From the NCBI GenBank assembly GCA_963756715.1, contig CAVWOV010000019.1, positions 186,001-250,000 on the forward strand: a DNA stretch of 64,000 nt, written 5' to 3'. Each line of letters starts with the position of its first letter. Within the stretch, counting starts at the first letter, position 1. Origin of the DNA: VAZQ01 sp963756715 (lineage in GTDB: Bacteria; Pseudomonadota; Alphaproteobacteria; Rhizobiales; Xanthobacteraceae). This document shows, in pieces, positions 44,010 through 53,067 of the stretch. A program made the translations under genes and the position numbers. The notes under the pieces were generated by a model. The model had not been told where the DNA came from. It was given only the letters and a program-made list of their open reading frames with translations, and did no database searches.

Positions 44010-44465
44010 CTACTTGAAAGCACCAGGCCGCGCGCCCGACCATTTCTCAGGGTCGAGTTGAACGAGCATCAGTGAGCACGCCTCATTGCCTAGCGTGCCC
44101 GAGCGATGCCCTAGTCGACCGTCCTTATCCGCCTTCGCGTTCTGATCGCCGCCAAATGAGACCTCGCCCTGCCCCATCTCGACGCGCGTGCCGTCCATGG
44201 CCTCCACGAACCATCGGCCTGATAGCACCGAAATCCATTGCGGTTTCGGGTTGGCGTGCCAATCCCCGATCCAGCCGACGGGCAAGACGACGAACAAAAT
44301 GCTGATCTCGCCGGAGAGCAGGTGGTTGTTCCACTGAGGCGCCGCCTTGCCGCCCATGCCTTCCCATTCAAAACCGGTGAGTTCGCAGCGGGTCTGATGG
44401 CTCACGCCCTCGTCGTCGGTCCACAAATGCCAATAGGGAATTTTCGGAGATCCTGAGCTTGCCAT
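44010..44465 (-). CDS. Cupin-fold protein
   Basis: 151 residues. A single cupin barrel is suggested by VLPVGWIGDWHANPKPQWISVLSGRWFVEAMDGTR (two short His/Glu-type stretches), then MGQGEVSFGGD. The metal histidine set is partial. Its ATG directly abuts the DoxX stop. Function unknown; cupins near VOC and DoxX proteins often belong to redox or small-molecule detoxification groups. Confidence 0.72.
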   Translation of the reverse strand: MASSGSPKIPYWHLWTDDEGVSHQTRCELTGFEWEGMGGKAAPQWNNHLLSGEISILFVVLPVGWIGDWHANPKPQWISVLSGRWFVEAMDGTRVEMGQGEVSFGGDQNAKADKDGRLGHRSGTLGNEACSLMLVQLDPEKWSGARPGAFK

Positions 44466-44942
44466 CTACCGTCCTTCCCCGCGAACCATCACGGTCTCAT
44501 AACGCGTCGACGCGGACGCCCGGTCGATCTCGCGGCCGACCTTTTGGATGAACCCGTTGGCGTACATCACGAAGATCAGTCCACCCACGAGGCCGAAATT
44601 CTTGAAGAAGTCCCAGACGTGGGAATATCCCTCGCTCTGCGGCGACCAGAAGCGCGGATAGGTCCAGAACGCGTGATAGACGATGCCGGTGACGGCACAG
44701 TAACCGGCGAGGATAAACGCCGCGATCCCGCCGTAGAATCCAAACACGATCATGGGCGGCGTGAGCAGTTCTACCGCCATCGCCAAAATCAAAAGAACCG
44801 GCCCACCCGGAAGCCAGCTTGACGTTGCCTGCTTGAGCGCATCGTCCCAATTGATGATCTTGTCGATAAAGCTGAACGGGAAGATCCAAACGATGAAGAT
44901 CCGCGCCAGCACCGGCAGAGCGTCGTTGATCAGCCAATCCAT
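44466..44942 (-). CDS. DoxX family membrane protein
   Basis: 158 residues with four predicted helices. LARIFIVWIFPFSFIDKIINW, ELLTPPMIVFGFYGGIAAFIL and HVWDFFKNFGLVGGLIFVM follow the DoxX pattern. A ggggag ribosome site precedes ATG 44942. DoxX proteins are quinone-linked or accessory membrane proteins of poorly defined role. First gene of the DoxX-cupin-VOC group. Confidence 0.85.
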   Translation of the reverse strand: MDWLINDALPVLARIFIVWIFPFSFIDKIINWDDALKQATSSWLPGGPVLLILAMAVELLTPPMIVFGFYGGIAAFILAGYCAVTGIVYHAFWTYPRFWSPQSEGYSHVWDFFKNFGLVGGLIFVMYANGFIQKVGREIDRASASTRYETVMVRGEGR

Positions 44943-45238
44943 CGTCAGGCTCCCCTCGATACATTTCGAGAATTGCTAAATCCTCGACGAAGCGGGAATA
45001 GATCGCAACCCTTACCTGGGTCTGAATCCTAAGGTCCTCTGCGACGATTCCCTGGACGCCAAGCACAGGTCGCGACGATTTGGCGCGGCCGTGGCAAGCC
45101 CAATTTGTCCGGCTTGCGGGGCCGGAATACCAAATATGATGGTCGGTACGTTATTGCTAAGATGTTCAATCGCTAAGATGTTCAGCGTCGACGCTCGGCT
45201 ATTTTAGCCGGCCCTTGGGCGGAATTCACAGGACTGCG
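44943..45238. other. Intergenic region with a short tandem repeat
   Basis: Divergent gap. GCTAAGATGTTCA occurs at 45156-45168 and again at 45172-45184 (16-base period) just upstream of the DUF4396 gene; it could be a regulator site or a slippage duplication. No gene seen. Confidence 0.5.
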
Positions 45239-46060
45239 ATGCTCATCGATGGCGTCATGCTGCTGTGGTTCCTCCTGACCGCGTTGTCGGTCGCCTTTGT
45301 CGCCATCGACATCCGCAACACGCCCGAGCACCCGGTGATGAAATGGGCCTTCGTGTTGTTCACCGCCTATTCGGGCCCATTCGGCGCGTTCCTTTACGTG
45401 CTCGGCTGCCGCGAACCGCTGCCCGGCCTGCATGAGCAATATGTCGCGGCACGCTGGCGTCAGACGCTCGGTTCCACGATGCATTGCGTGGCTGGCGACG
45501 GCATCGGCATTCTGGTTGGAGCGGTCATCGGCGCGCTGATCTCGCTGCCATTGGCCGCCGATCTCGCGCTCGAATACGTCCTTGGCTTCGCGTTTGGCTG
45601 GACCATCTTCCAGGCGCTGTTCATGGGCGAGATGTTCGGCTCCTACCTGCGCTCGCTGAAGGGCACATTCACTTCCGAATTGCTGTCCATGAACTGCCTG
45701 ATGGGCGGCATGATGCCGGTCGCGGCGATCGCCTTTGCCGGCAATCCGGCCGCGCACAATCCCGCCGAGCCACTGTTCTGGTTTCGCATGTCGCTGGCGC
45801 TCATGGTGGGCGCCGCCTTCGCGTTTCCGATGAATTGGTGGCTTGTGGCCCATCACCTCAAGCACGGCATGATGACCGTACGGCCGAAGCACGAAGCATC
45901 CGCGATGCCCGGCATGATGAAGGGGAAGATGGATATGGCGGCGTCGGCCGGACCGGCCATCCATTCCCCTCGCCCGCCGGTTCCGGTCATGGCCGCGATC
46001 TCCTTTGCGGTGCTCGCTATTGGCGCGACCGTCGCGCTCACCCTCGGCGGCGGCCCCTAG
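45239..46060 (+). CDS. DUF4396 integral membrane protein
   Basis: ATG 45239 gives 273 residues with six or seven hydrophobic segments. The text TLGSTMHCVAGDGIGIL, EMFGSYLRSLKGTF and PMNWWLVAHHLKHGM is typical of DUF4396 proteins, which have conserved His and Met residues and often occur near copper genes. A Met- and His-rich loop (MMTVRPKHEASAMPGMMKGKMDM) could bind metal. Function is not established. Confidence 0.85.
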   Translation: MLIDGVMLLWFLLTALSVAFVAIDIRNTPEHPVMKWAFVLFTAYSGPFGAFLYVLGCREPLPGLHEQYVAARWRQTLGSTMHCVAGDGIGILVGAVIGALISLPLAADLALEYVLGFAFGWTIFQALFMGEMFGSYLRSLKGTFTSELLSMNCLMGGMMPVAAIAFAGNPAAHNPAEPLFWFRMSLALMVGAAFAFPMNWWLVAHHLKHGMMTVRPKHEASAMPGMMKGKMDMAASAGPAIHSPRPPVPVMAAISFAVLAIGATVALTLGGGP

Positions 46061-46182
46061 ATGGATGGCATTCGACGTTCGCGTCCCAACGTCGCCGCGG
46101 CGCTTGGTGCAACGTTCACAGAGATTCCGCCGGAGCGGGATGCGAATATTGGAACTGGATCAAAGATTGTGGAATCCGCCCC

Positions 46183-47166
46183 ATGAACGACAGCAAGAGC
46201 AGCGCGGACGGCACGACGTTTGCGATCTATCGCGACCCGTTCCGCAAGATCATCGGCGGCGATTTCCAGCGCCAGGTGCTGATCGAGACCAACGCCCACG
46301 AGGGGCCGGTCTATGTCAGGTCCGAGCATGCGCTCTATTTCACGACCGTCCCTGAGGCTGGGCCGAAGAACATCGCCATCAGGCGTTTGCAATTGACGGG
46401 CGAAGCGTTTCCGTTCACCGCGCAGGCGCTCGACACGGTGCAATATCCCTCCAACATGGCGAACGGCATGACGCTCGATCGCGACGGCCGGCTCGTGATC
46501 TGCGAGCAGGGCACGCGCCAGACGCCGGCCCGTATCAGCCGCATGGACCTCAAGACGCGTGCAGTCGAAACGGTGATCGACCAGTGGCGCGGGCTTCACT
46601 TCAATTCGCCTAACGATGTAGTCGTGAAGAGCGATCGTACGGTGTGGTTTACCGATCCCAACTATGGCGAGATCCAGGGCTTCAAGGATGCGGCCGAGGT
46701 CGGCGCCTACGTCTACCGTCACGACCCGTCGACGGGCGAAACCTCGGTCGTCGCCAACTCCTTCAACAAGCCCAACGGACTTGCGTTCTCACGGGACGAG
46801 ACGGTGCTCTACATCACCGACACCGGCGCCAACCAGGCGCCGGGCACCTATTTCGTCGGCCTGCCGCATCATGTGCGCGCCTTCAGCGTGTATGAGGGGC
46901 GGCATCTCAGAGCGGAGCGCTTGTTCGCGGTGGTCAGCCCCGGCGTTCCCGACGGGATCAAGGTCGACGCACTCGATCGGGTTTACACCTCGTCGGCGAC
47001 CGGCGTGCAGGTCTTCACGCCGGACGGCGATCTCATCGGCGAAATCATGGCACCAGGAGTGGCCAATTTCACCTTCGGCGGCCCCGCCAACGACGTGCTC
47101 TTTATCCTCTGCGACACCCATATCTGGCAAGCCAAGCTTCAAGTGGCCGGCGTGTTCGCGTCATGA
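46183..47166 (+). CDS. SMP-30/gluconolactonase-like lactonase
   Basis: 327 residues of six-bladed propeller. Metal-site text: NAHEGPVY (Glu), GMTLDRDGRLVICEQGT, HFNSPNDVVVKSDRTVWFTDPNYG (Asn, Asp), KPNGLAFSRDETVLYITDTG and PDGIKVDALDRVYTSS (Asp). The family hydrolyses sugar or aromatic lactones with Ca2+ or Zn2+. No signal peptide. It lies alone between DUF4396 and a convergent MmgE/PrpD gene. Confidence 0.9.
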   Translation: MNDSKSSADGTTFAIYRDPFRKIIGGDFQRQVLIETNAHEGPVYVRSEHALYFTTVPEAGPKNIAIRRLQLTGEAFPFTAQALDTVQYPSNMANGMTLDRDGRLVICEQGTRQTPARISRMDLKTRAVETVIDQWRGLHFNSPNDVVVKSDRTVWFTDPNYGEIQGFKDAAEVGAYVYRHDPSTGETSVVANSFNKPNGLAFSRDETVLYITDTGANQAPGTYFVGLPHHVRAFSVYEGRHLRAERLFAVVSPGVPDGIKVDALDRVYTSSATGVQVFTPDGDLIGEIMAPGVANFTFGGPANDVLFILCDTHIWQAKLQVAGVFAS

Positions 47167-47230
47167 GACGGGTGCAAAGGGGACCTATCGCGATTCCATC
47201 ACTCGCTATTGGCGGACCTTGGTCAGCAGT

Positions 47231-48628
47231 TCAGGTACCAATCATGGCGACCGGCGCACGCTCGCGTTGACCCCGCCGCGGCGCCGCACGCAGCATGTCC
47301 ATCAGGCTTCGCACCGAGTCCAGGTTATCCAGGTCGTCGACGGCGTCGATCGTGCCCGCAATGGCGGTCGGGGACAGCACACCGTCGGCATAAGTGCGGA
47401 ATTTGCTTTCGATCTGCGCGCGCGACAGTGGGTTCTCGGCTGAGCCGCGCGGATAGTCACAGCGCGCCGTGAGTGTGGTGCCGTTAGTCTCGATATCGAC
47501 CACCGCTTGCACGCCCGTCAACGTCGCGTCCGGGCGCAACTCGATCTGCTCGACAGCGGCGCGCCGCATTCCCGGATCGTCATAACGGGCGGGCTCGAAC
47601 TGGGCGAGCGTGAGTTCCTGATCGTGCAGGATGACCGCCGCGGTGTAATGGCCGGAAATCAGCGCGTCGAACTTGCCCTTGTATCGCGCCAGCTTGCCGT
47701 GCAGATCGAACGCCGCCTGGCTCAATGCCACGCGGACTTTGGTTACCTGGGCGGGATCGATCTTGTGCTGTTCGATGAGATCGAACAACGCCGTATTCAT
47801 GCCCTGGGTCGACGAGGCGGACGGCCACAGCCGCAGCGCGATCTGTTCGAACTCCCAGCGTGTTCCGAGATCAGCGGTGACGGCTTCGGGGCGGCCGCCA
47901 TTGGCATAGACGTTGTAGAGGCCGCCATCCTTTGCGGTCAGAAATTCGCGGGTCGCCAGAAACTTCTGCTCCGCCAACAGCGCTGCCATCAATCCTGAGA
48001 GGGCGCCACGGCACTGGTGGAACTTGACCGTCGGCGTTCCCCATGCGGCGAACGTGCCCGCCGCCTGGCTGCCGGCGAGGCCGAATGCCTTGGCCATCGT
48101 TTCGGTATCGAACCGGCGAAGCCGGCCGACCGCCGCGGCGGCGCCGAACGGACCCAAGACCCCCGGCCCGTGCCAACCCTTGGCCCGGAACGCAGGATAA
48201 TCGAGGCCGATCCCGATACGGGTCGTCACTTCGCATCCGGCCGCAATGGCAACCATAAGATCGCGGCCCGACAATCCGTCGCGTTCGGCAATCGCCAAAG
48301 CGGGCGGGATCACTTCCGGAGTGACGTGCGTCAGCGTCGACCGGTGCACATCGCACATCGTGACCGCGGTAATGAGATAGCCATTGAGGAGAGTTGCGCC
48401 CGCGAGCGACAGGCGGTCGCCGCCAATGACGCTGCTCTCGTCAGAGAGCGCCAACGCCGACGCCAACGCGGCGATCTGTTGTGTTTCCTCACCCTGGTGC
48501 CCGGCGATCGCACATGCCAGCGTATCCAGCAGAATGTTCTTGCAGTGGTCTCGAACATGGATCGGAAGATCGTCGTATTGCAGTGATGACGCAAAACGCG
48601 CCAGTACCTCGGTTGTGTCACCCGACAT
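47231..48628 (-). CDS. MmgE/PrpD family protein
   Basis: 465 residues with the family arrangement: N-terminal helical domain (DTLACAIAGHQG, LLNGYLITAVTMCDVHRST), KAFGLAGSQAAGTF, and WPSASSTQGMN with the C-terminal alpha/beta domain. Relatives include 2-methylcitrate dehydratase, cis-aconitate decarboxylase and iminodisuccinate epimerase. The substrate is not determined by sequence. A Bug receptor gene lies upstream on the same strand, a common pairing. Confidence 0.88.
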   Translation of the reverse strand: MSGDTTEVLARFASSLQYDDLPIHVRDHCKNILLDTLACAIAGHQGEETQQIAALASALALSDESSVIGGDRLSLAGATLLNGYLITAVTMCDVHRSTLTHVTPEVIPPALAIAERDGLSGRDLMVAIAAGCEVTTRIGIGLDYPAFRAKGWHGPGVLGPFGAAAAVGRLRRFDTETMAKAFGLAGSQAAGTFAAWGTPTVKFHQCRGALSGLMAALLAEQKFLATREFLTAKDGGLYNVYANGGRPEAVTADLGTRWEFEQIALRLWPSASSTQGMNTALFDLIEQHKIDPAQVTKVRVALSQAAFDLHGKLARYKGKFDALISGHYTAAVILHDQELTLAQFEPARYDDPGMRRAAVEQIELRPDATLTGVQAVVDIETNGTTLTARCDYPRGSAENPLSRAQIESKFRTYADGVLSPTAIAGTIDAVDDLDNLDSVRSLMDMLRAAPRRGQRERAPVAMIGT

Positions 48629-48686
48629 CGATTGCTCTTTCTTTCGGAGGCATGTCCGAAAAATCCCGTTGCTCGCTGCAACGGCC

Positions 48687-48762
48687 GCTAGTGTCCAGAT
48701 TCCAAAGTTCGCATCATTCTGCGGTACTGTCGTTTGCGAACTTCGGAATTAAGGACACTAGC
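48687..48762. repeat. Palindromic MITE-like element 1
   Basis: Left arm GCTAGTGTCCAGATTCC...GTTCGCA and right arm TGCGAACTTCGGAATTAAGG...GCTAG-complement form a near-perfect 28-base inverted repeat around a ~20-base centre. The TAG-type ends look like a small non-autonomous transposable element of a kind I associate with Bradyrhizobium-like genomes. No transposase is present. Confidence 0.65.
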
Positions 48763-48775
48763 AACTTATTGATCC

Positions 48776-48847
48776 AGTGTGGCTTTGGTTCAGAGGTTCG
48801 CATTTCGGACTGCGGCAAGAATGATGCGAACCCTGAACCGCCACACT
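48776..48847. repeat. Palindromic MITE-like element 2
   Basis: AGTGTGGC...GGTTCGCAT (48776-48803) pairs with ATGCGAACC...GCCACACT (48824-48847). It has the same design and the shared GTTCGCAT core as element 1, 13 bases away, but different ends. It ends at the stop codon of the following Bug gene (minus strand) and may act as that gene's terminator. Confidence 0.55.
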
Positions 48848-49835
48848 AATTGAATTTCAGGTTGGCTGCTTTGACAACATCCGCGTAGCCCTTGATGTCG
48901 GCGTCAATCAGTTGCCGGAAGTCTTCGCCCGAGCGACCGTCGGGCGTGTAGGCTACGGCTTTGAGCCGGTCGCGCACTGCAGGATCGGCCACGGCGCGGC
49001 GGAACGCGGTCTCCAGCTTGCGGATGATCGCAGGCGGCGTCCCGGCGGTTGCGAATGCGCCGATCCACTGCAGCCGGATGTCGATATTTCCAAAGCCGGC
49101 CTCGGCGACCGTGGGCACGTCGGGCAATTCGGGCAGACGGCTCGGCCCGGTCATGGCAAGCGCGCGGAGTTTGCCGCCCCGCGCCAGCGGGATCACGATC
49201 GGCGGATCGGCAAATCCGAACAGCGTCTGACCGGCGGCAATGCTCAGCATCATCTCGTTGGTGCTCTTATAAGGGATCAGTTGCCCAGGCATGCCGGTCT
49301 TGAGCTTGAACAACTCGGCCGGGATCGTGAACGCCGGCGAGGAGGACGGATAGTTCGCCTTGTCCGGGTTGGCCTTGGCGAAGGCGACCAATTCCTTCAG
49401 CGAATTGACGCCCGGCTGCAGCGAACCGGCGATGGCCAGCCAGTACGAACCGAGCAACGTGAGTGGCACGAGCGTCCTGGTCGGATGGAACGGCAGATTG
49501 GGATAGATCGCCTGCGCGATTGCGAGTTGTCCGATCGCTCCGATCACCAGCGTGTGGCCATCGGCGGGCTGGCTCTGGGCATAGATCACCGCCAATTGTC
49601 CCGCCGCACCCGGCCGATTCTCAATCACGACCGGTTGGCCCAGGAACTCAGAGAGCTTCGGCCCGACGATGCGAGCCACCAGGTCGTTGCCGCCGCCGGC
49701 ACCAAACCCGACGATGAGGCGGATCGGCTTGCTCGGAAAGCTTGCCGCCTCGTCCTGGGCGGATGCAGCGCCGACAACGGCGGCGAGCACCACACATGCG
49801 AATGACGCACGCAACGTAGACCAAAACAATCGCAT
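48846..49835 (-). CDS. Bug family periplasmic receptor (TctC-like)
   Basis: A 329-residue Bug protein with a signal peptide (LRASFACVVLAAVVGAASAQD) and core text SFPSKPIRLIVGFGAGGGND and NRPGAAGQLAVIYAQSQPADG. GGGGGAG precedes ATG 49835. Located upstream of MmgE/PrpD on the same strand but separated by two palindromic elements. Ligand unknown. Confidence 0.92.
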   Translation of the reverse strand: MRLFWSTLRASFACVVLAAVVGAASAQDEAASFPSKPIRLIVGFGAGGGNDLVARIVGPKLSEFLGQPVVIENRPGAAGQLAVIYAQSQPADGHTLVIGAIGQLAIAQAIYPNLPFHPTRTLVPLTLLGSYWLAIAGSLQPGVNSLKELVAFAKANPDKANYPSSSPAFTIPAELFKLKTGMPGQLIPYKSTNEMMLSIAAGQTLFGFADPPIVIPLARGGKLRALAMTGPSRLPELPDVPTVAEAGFGNIDIRLQWIGAFATAGTPPAIIRKLETAFRRAVADPAVRDRLKAVAYTPDGRSGEDFRQLIDADIKGYADVVKAANLKFN

Positions 49836-50201
49836 GGCGCTCCCCCTGTCTCGTTACCGCTGACCGCGCATGAGCGTAGTCTTGCCGCAGGATTTTGGAA
49901 GCGACGCAGTGACGGATTTAATGGAGGACCACAGCCAATGCGTTAGCCGACGTGCCGCTCATCAATCGCCCCGCGGACGCGCGGACTAGTCGCGGAAGGA
50001 AGGGGAAGCGACGGCATCGCGGCGCGCGGTTGTCGTCGTGCTGGGATGACGTAGCGCCGGCGCTTAATAAGGCGCAGCGGAATTTCCGAGTCTCGGCCAA
50101 GTGAACATGGCGCGCAATCACCGTCGCGGCACGATCGCAGTTGAGCGCTCAGTTTGCCGCGTCTATCATTCGTCAATCGACCATCCCTCGCGAGAGAAGT
50201 C
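49836..50201. other. Intergenic region
   Basis: Divergent gap of ~365 bases between a Bug gene and the FAD monooxygenase. No gene, clear promoter hexamers or hairpin was found. Confidence 0.5.
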
Positions 50202-51424
50202 ATGAAAAAAGCGATTGTTGTCGGCGGCTCGATGGCCGGCATGCTCGCGGGCAACATGCTCATTCGCCAGGGATGGGAGGTCGATATCCTTGAGCGAACC
50301 AAGGAGGGCCTGGAGGCTCGGGGAGCCGGGATTGTGCCGCAACGTTCCCTGCTCACCGCGCTTGGGCGCGCCGGGGTAACGGTTAATCCGAACATCGGCA
50401 TCCGGGTAACCAAACGTGTCGCCTATGACCGCGCAGGCGTCGCCTTTGCCACGCATCAGTACGACCAATACAGCACATCCTGGTCACTACTTTACAATTT
50501 GTTGCGCGATGCGTTCCCCATGCAGAACTATCACGCGGGGATCAATGTGACCGAGGTGGCAGAGGAGAGCGATCGCGCTATCGCGATCGCAGATGACGGG
50601 ACGAAGTTTGAAGCAGACTTGCTGATCGGCGCGGATGGATGCGGTCCGTCGTTCGCGGGGCGCTGTTTCCGAATGTGGAGCCGCAATACGTAGGTTATCT
50701 GGCCTGGCGGGGTATGCTCGAAGAGCGCCACGCCACGCCCGCGTTCGTCGAGAGCAGCTTCTCGGCGCTGAACTTCAGCTTTCCGAACGGCGAAGAACTG
50801 ATTGGTTATCCCGTGGCCGGTGCGAACGGAGCCGTCGATGTTGGGCAGCGACGATTCAATATCATGTGGTATCGGCCCGTTCCGCCGGGCCCCGAACTGC
50901 AGAACATGTTCACCGGAACCGACGGCGTACACCGCGAGACCGGCATTCCGCCGAGTCTGGTCCGGCCGGAACTCGTCAACGCCATGAAAGCGGAGGCCCA
51001 TCGTGTATTCTCTCCGGTGTTCGCCGACGTCATCGAGCGGATGGACGGTATGTTCGTCCAGGCGATCTACGATCTGGAATCCGAACGGATGGGACGGGGA
51101 CGGATCGCAATGATCGGCGATGCCGCGTTCGTCGCACGGCCCCATTGCGGAGCGGGCGTCTCGAAAGCGGCCGACGATGCCGCCGGCCTCGCGACCGCGC
51201 TGGCCGAGCATGATCGGATCGAGAACGCGATCGAAGCTTTTTCCGAGGAACGTACCAAGGCCGGAAAGGCAGCCGTGGCCTGGGCGGCGCATCTCGGATC
51301 GTATTTTCAGATGGACTGCAACGGGCATCGACGAACCGATTTTTCTCCGGAGCGGCCGCCGATCAGCCCCGAATACATTATTCAGCACACCGGAATCGAA
51401 TTATCAGAGGTCGGCCGGTTCTGA
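50202..51424 (+). pseudogene. FAD-dependent aromatic monooxygenase, one frameshift
   Basis: ATG 50202 (gagagaag upstream) starts the FAD domain with KAIVVGGSMAGMLAGN and the DG motif LLIGADG. At about 50636 the frame changes; the other frame continues MRSVVRGALFPNVEPQYVGYLAWRG and has the second FAD motif RIAMIGDAAFVARPHCGAG to 51424. Adding one base gives ADG-(I/M)RS-type text and a ~407-residue group A monooxygenase resembling salicylate or 2,6-dihydroxypyridine hydroxylase. All key motifs survive, so the break may be a sequence error. Confidence 0.87.
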
Positions 51425-51554
51425 GGCCGTCTCAATTGACTATAGAGACGCAGGAACGGGAGCGGCCTTCTCCGCCGGGCCACCGAACTGGATCGCTGTC
51501 GCACCACCTGGACGGAAGAAATAGCACCGAGCGCCTGAGGTGATCGGCCGCCTC

Positions 51555-51938
51555 TCAGGTTCCGAATGATACGTGAGCACTGACGATCTTCCAGCCACTG
51601 TCGGTGCGGATCCAGGTCTGACTTTGTCGGCCGACCTTCTCGGAGCCCTCGATTCGGAATTCGACATTCGCAATCCCGACATCACGTCCGAACGTCGTAA
51701 TCCGACGGTTTTCCAGACTCCTGGACTGATTGACTGCGCCGCGCTTCATTCGAAATGCGGCAATTTCCGAATGCCCGTATTGGCGCTCGAATTCGCGTGT
51801 GCCGTACCGCAGAGTCGAGGGGCTGTTCCAGAACAAGTTGTTCAGAGTCTCGATGTCGTTACCGGTCAGGGCCTTCTCATAGCGCTCGAACATCATCACA
51901 AGCTCGGACATGACGTCCGGAATATCGATTTCCATCAT
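51555..51938 (-). CDS. hpxZ: AtzH/HpxZ-like protein (DUF3225, SnoaL fold)
   Basis: 127 residues; ALTGNDIETLNNLFWNSPSTLRYGTREFERQYGHSEIAAFR and RQSQTWIRTDSGWKIVSAHVS closely follow the AtzH-like/oxalurate catabolism HpxZ family. AtzH is an amidohydrolase-partner subunit or hydrolase of 1,3-dicarboxyurea in cyanuric acid breakdown. Homologues usually sit next to an AtzE-type amidase, which is absent here. It follows the DUF3891 gene by 7 bases. Confidence 0.85.
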   Translation of the reverse strand: MMEIDIPDVMSELVMMFERYEKALTGNDIETLNNLFWNSPSTLRYGTREFERQYGHSEIAAFRMKRGAVNQSRSLENRRITTFGRDVGIANVEFRIEGSEKVGRQSQTWIRTDSGWKIVSAHVSFGT

Positions 51939-51945
51939 TGAGTCT

Positions 51946-52767
51946 TCAGCCGGCGGCTAACCGGAAATACTCCCATTCGGCCGGAATTTCTCGCAACGCC
52001 GCCGGCCAACCCCCGGGCCGATTGCCGTCAGAGGGACTGATCCTTCGTCCGCAGAACGCATACTCCGCGCCGTTAGCAGCGAACGGAAACGGCGACAGAT
52101 GATAAGTATTCCCCCCGGCCGGACGTATCGTTACCGTCACGTCCTGATCGCGCGAAAGCGGAACATTTTCGAATGCCTGTTCGACGCGTTCACTGGAATG
52201 GACCCGGTTGAAATAGAGCGCGAGCGTGTCGAGAAACTGCAGGGCCTTGTAATTCTGGAAGATCTTTCGTTCATCGAGCCAGGCGCGGGTTTCGGGATCG
52301 GCGGCCAGTTCTTCCTTGAGACGCTTCTGGCGCTCAAGCTCGCCATTCAACATCTTGTCAGCGAGCGGGCGGTCCTTTGCTGCGATGCTGTCGAGCAGCA
52401 CGAGCTTCGAAAGACCATAGCGCCCGTTGTATAGCCCCCAACTGTGCATGCTGGATATCAGCCCGCAATAGGGATGCTGGCGCTGATTGAAATCCGGCGA
52501 GAGCCTGCTGGTGACGGTGATGAACTCGGGCGGCGTCTCGACCAGATTGTAGGGTAGTCCGGTGGCGGGATTGATCTGGGGGTTCTGGTCGAAGTCGATC
52601 CAGCCGGCGTCATGATTCGAGACGACGTAGATCATCGGATTGACCGGCGACAACGGCTCGAACGCGCCATTGCCAAACGCATGAGCAAACTGCAGGCACA
52701 ATGCGGTGTGCTCGTACATCATGATCGCAAGCCGCGGCGTGCCTGCCGGTGCTGTTTGAATGATCAC
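51946..52767 (-). CDS. DUF3891 family protein
   Basis: GTG 52767, with ggagacg upstream, gives 273 residues. Conserved pieces: MMYEHTALCLQFAHAFGN, VSNHDAGWIDFDQNPQINPATGLPYNL, QRQHPYCGLISSMHSWGLYNGRYG and RKIFQNYKALQFLDTLALYFN. Histidines and aspartates in H..HD and H..W suggest an HD-like metal site, but no activity is known to me. It is co-transcribed with the AtzH-like gene. Confidence 0.85.
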   Translation of the reverse strand: MIIQTAPAGTPRLAIMMYEHTALCLQFAHAFGNGAFEPLSPVNPMIYVVSNHDAGWIDFDQNPQINPATGLPYNLVETPPEFITVTSRLSPDFNQRQHPYCGLISSMHSWGLYNGRYGLSKLVLLDSIAAKDRPLADKMLNGELERQKRLKEELAADPETRAWLDERKIFQNYKALQFLDTLALYFNRVHSSERVEQAFENVPLSRDQDVTVTIRPAGGNTYHLSPFPFAANGAEYAFCGRRISPSDGNRPGGWPAALREIPAEWEYFRLAAG

Positions 52768-53067
52768 GACGATTCGTCTCCGTCGGTCAGGAGATAGTGC
52801 CAGGAGAAATGCAAGTCAGTGCATGCTGACGGGCGCCGCCGCGCCAGTCGATCCCGGCGCGGATGCACGCTAACAATGTCGACGCGGGCCGGTCAACGAT
52901 CGTGATCACTTTGGGCTTCGCTAAGCCGGTGTGTCACCGCGACCGCGCCGATCGAATTCCGTGTGCGCAAGATGCGGCAAAGTAGCGCCGCTGAAACGTC
53001 ATTGCCGGTTTGACACGCTTGCCATCACGGCAAATATTCAATCAACATAATCCATTGGGAGGATGCG
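52768..53067. other. Intergenic region, possible promoter
   Basis: Divergent 300-base gap. TTGACA at 53010-53015 with AATATT 17 bases later (53033-53038) could drive the TRAP operon. The -10 match is weak. No gene seen. Confidence 0.35.
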
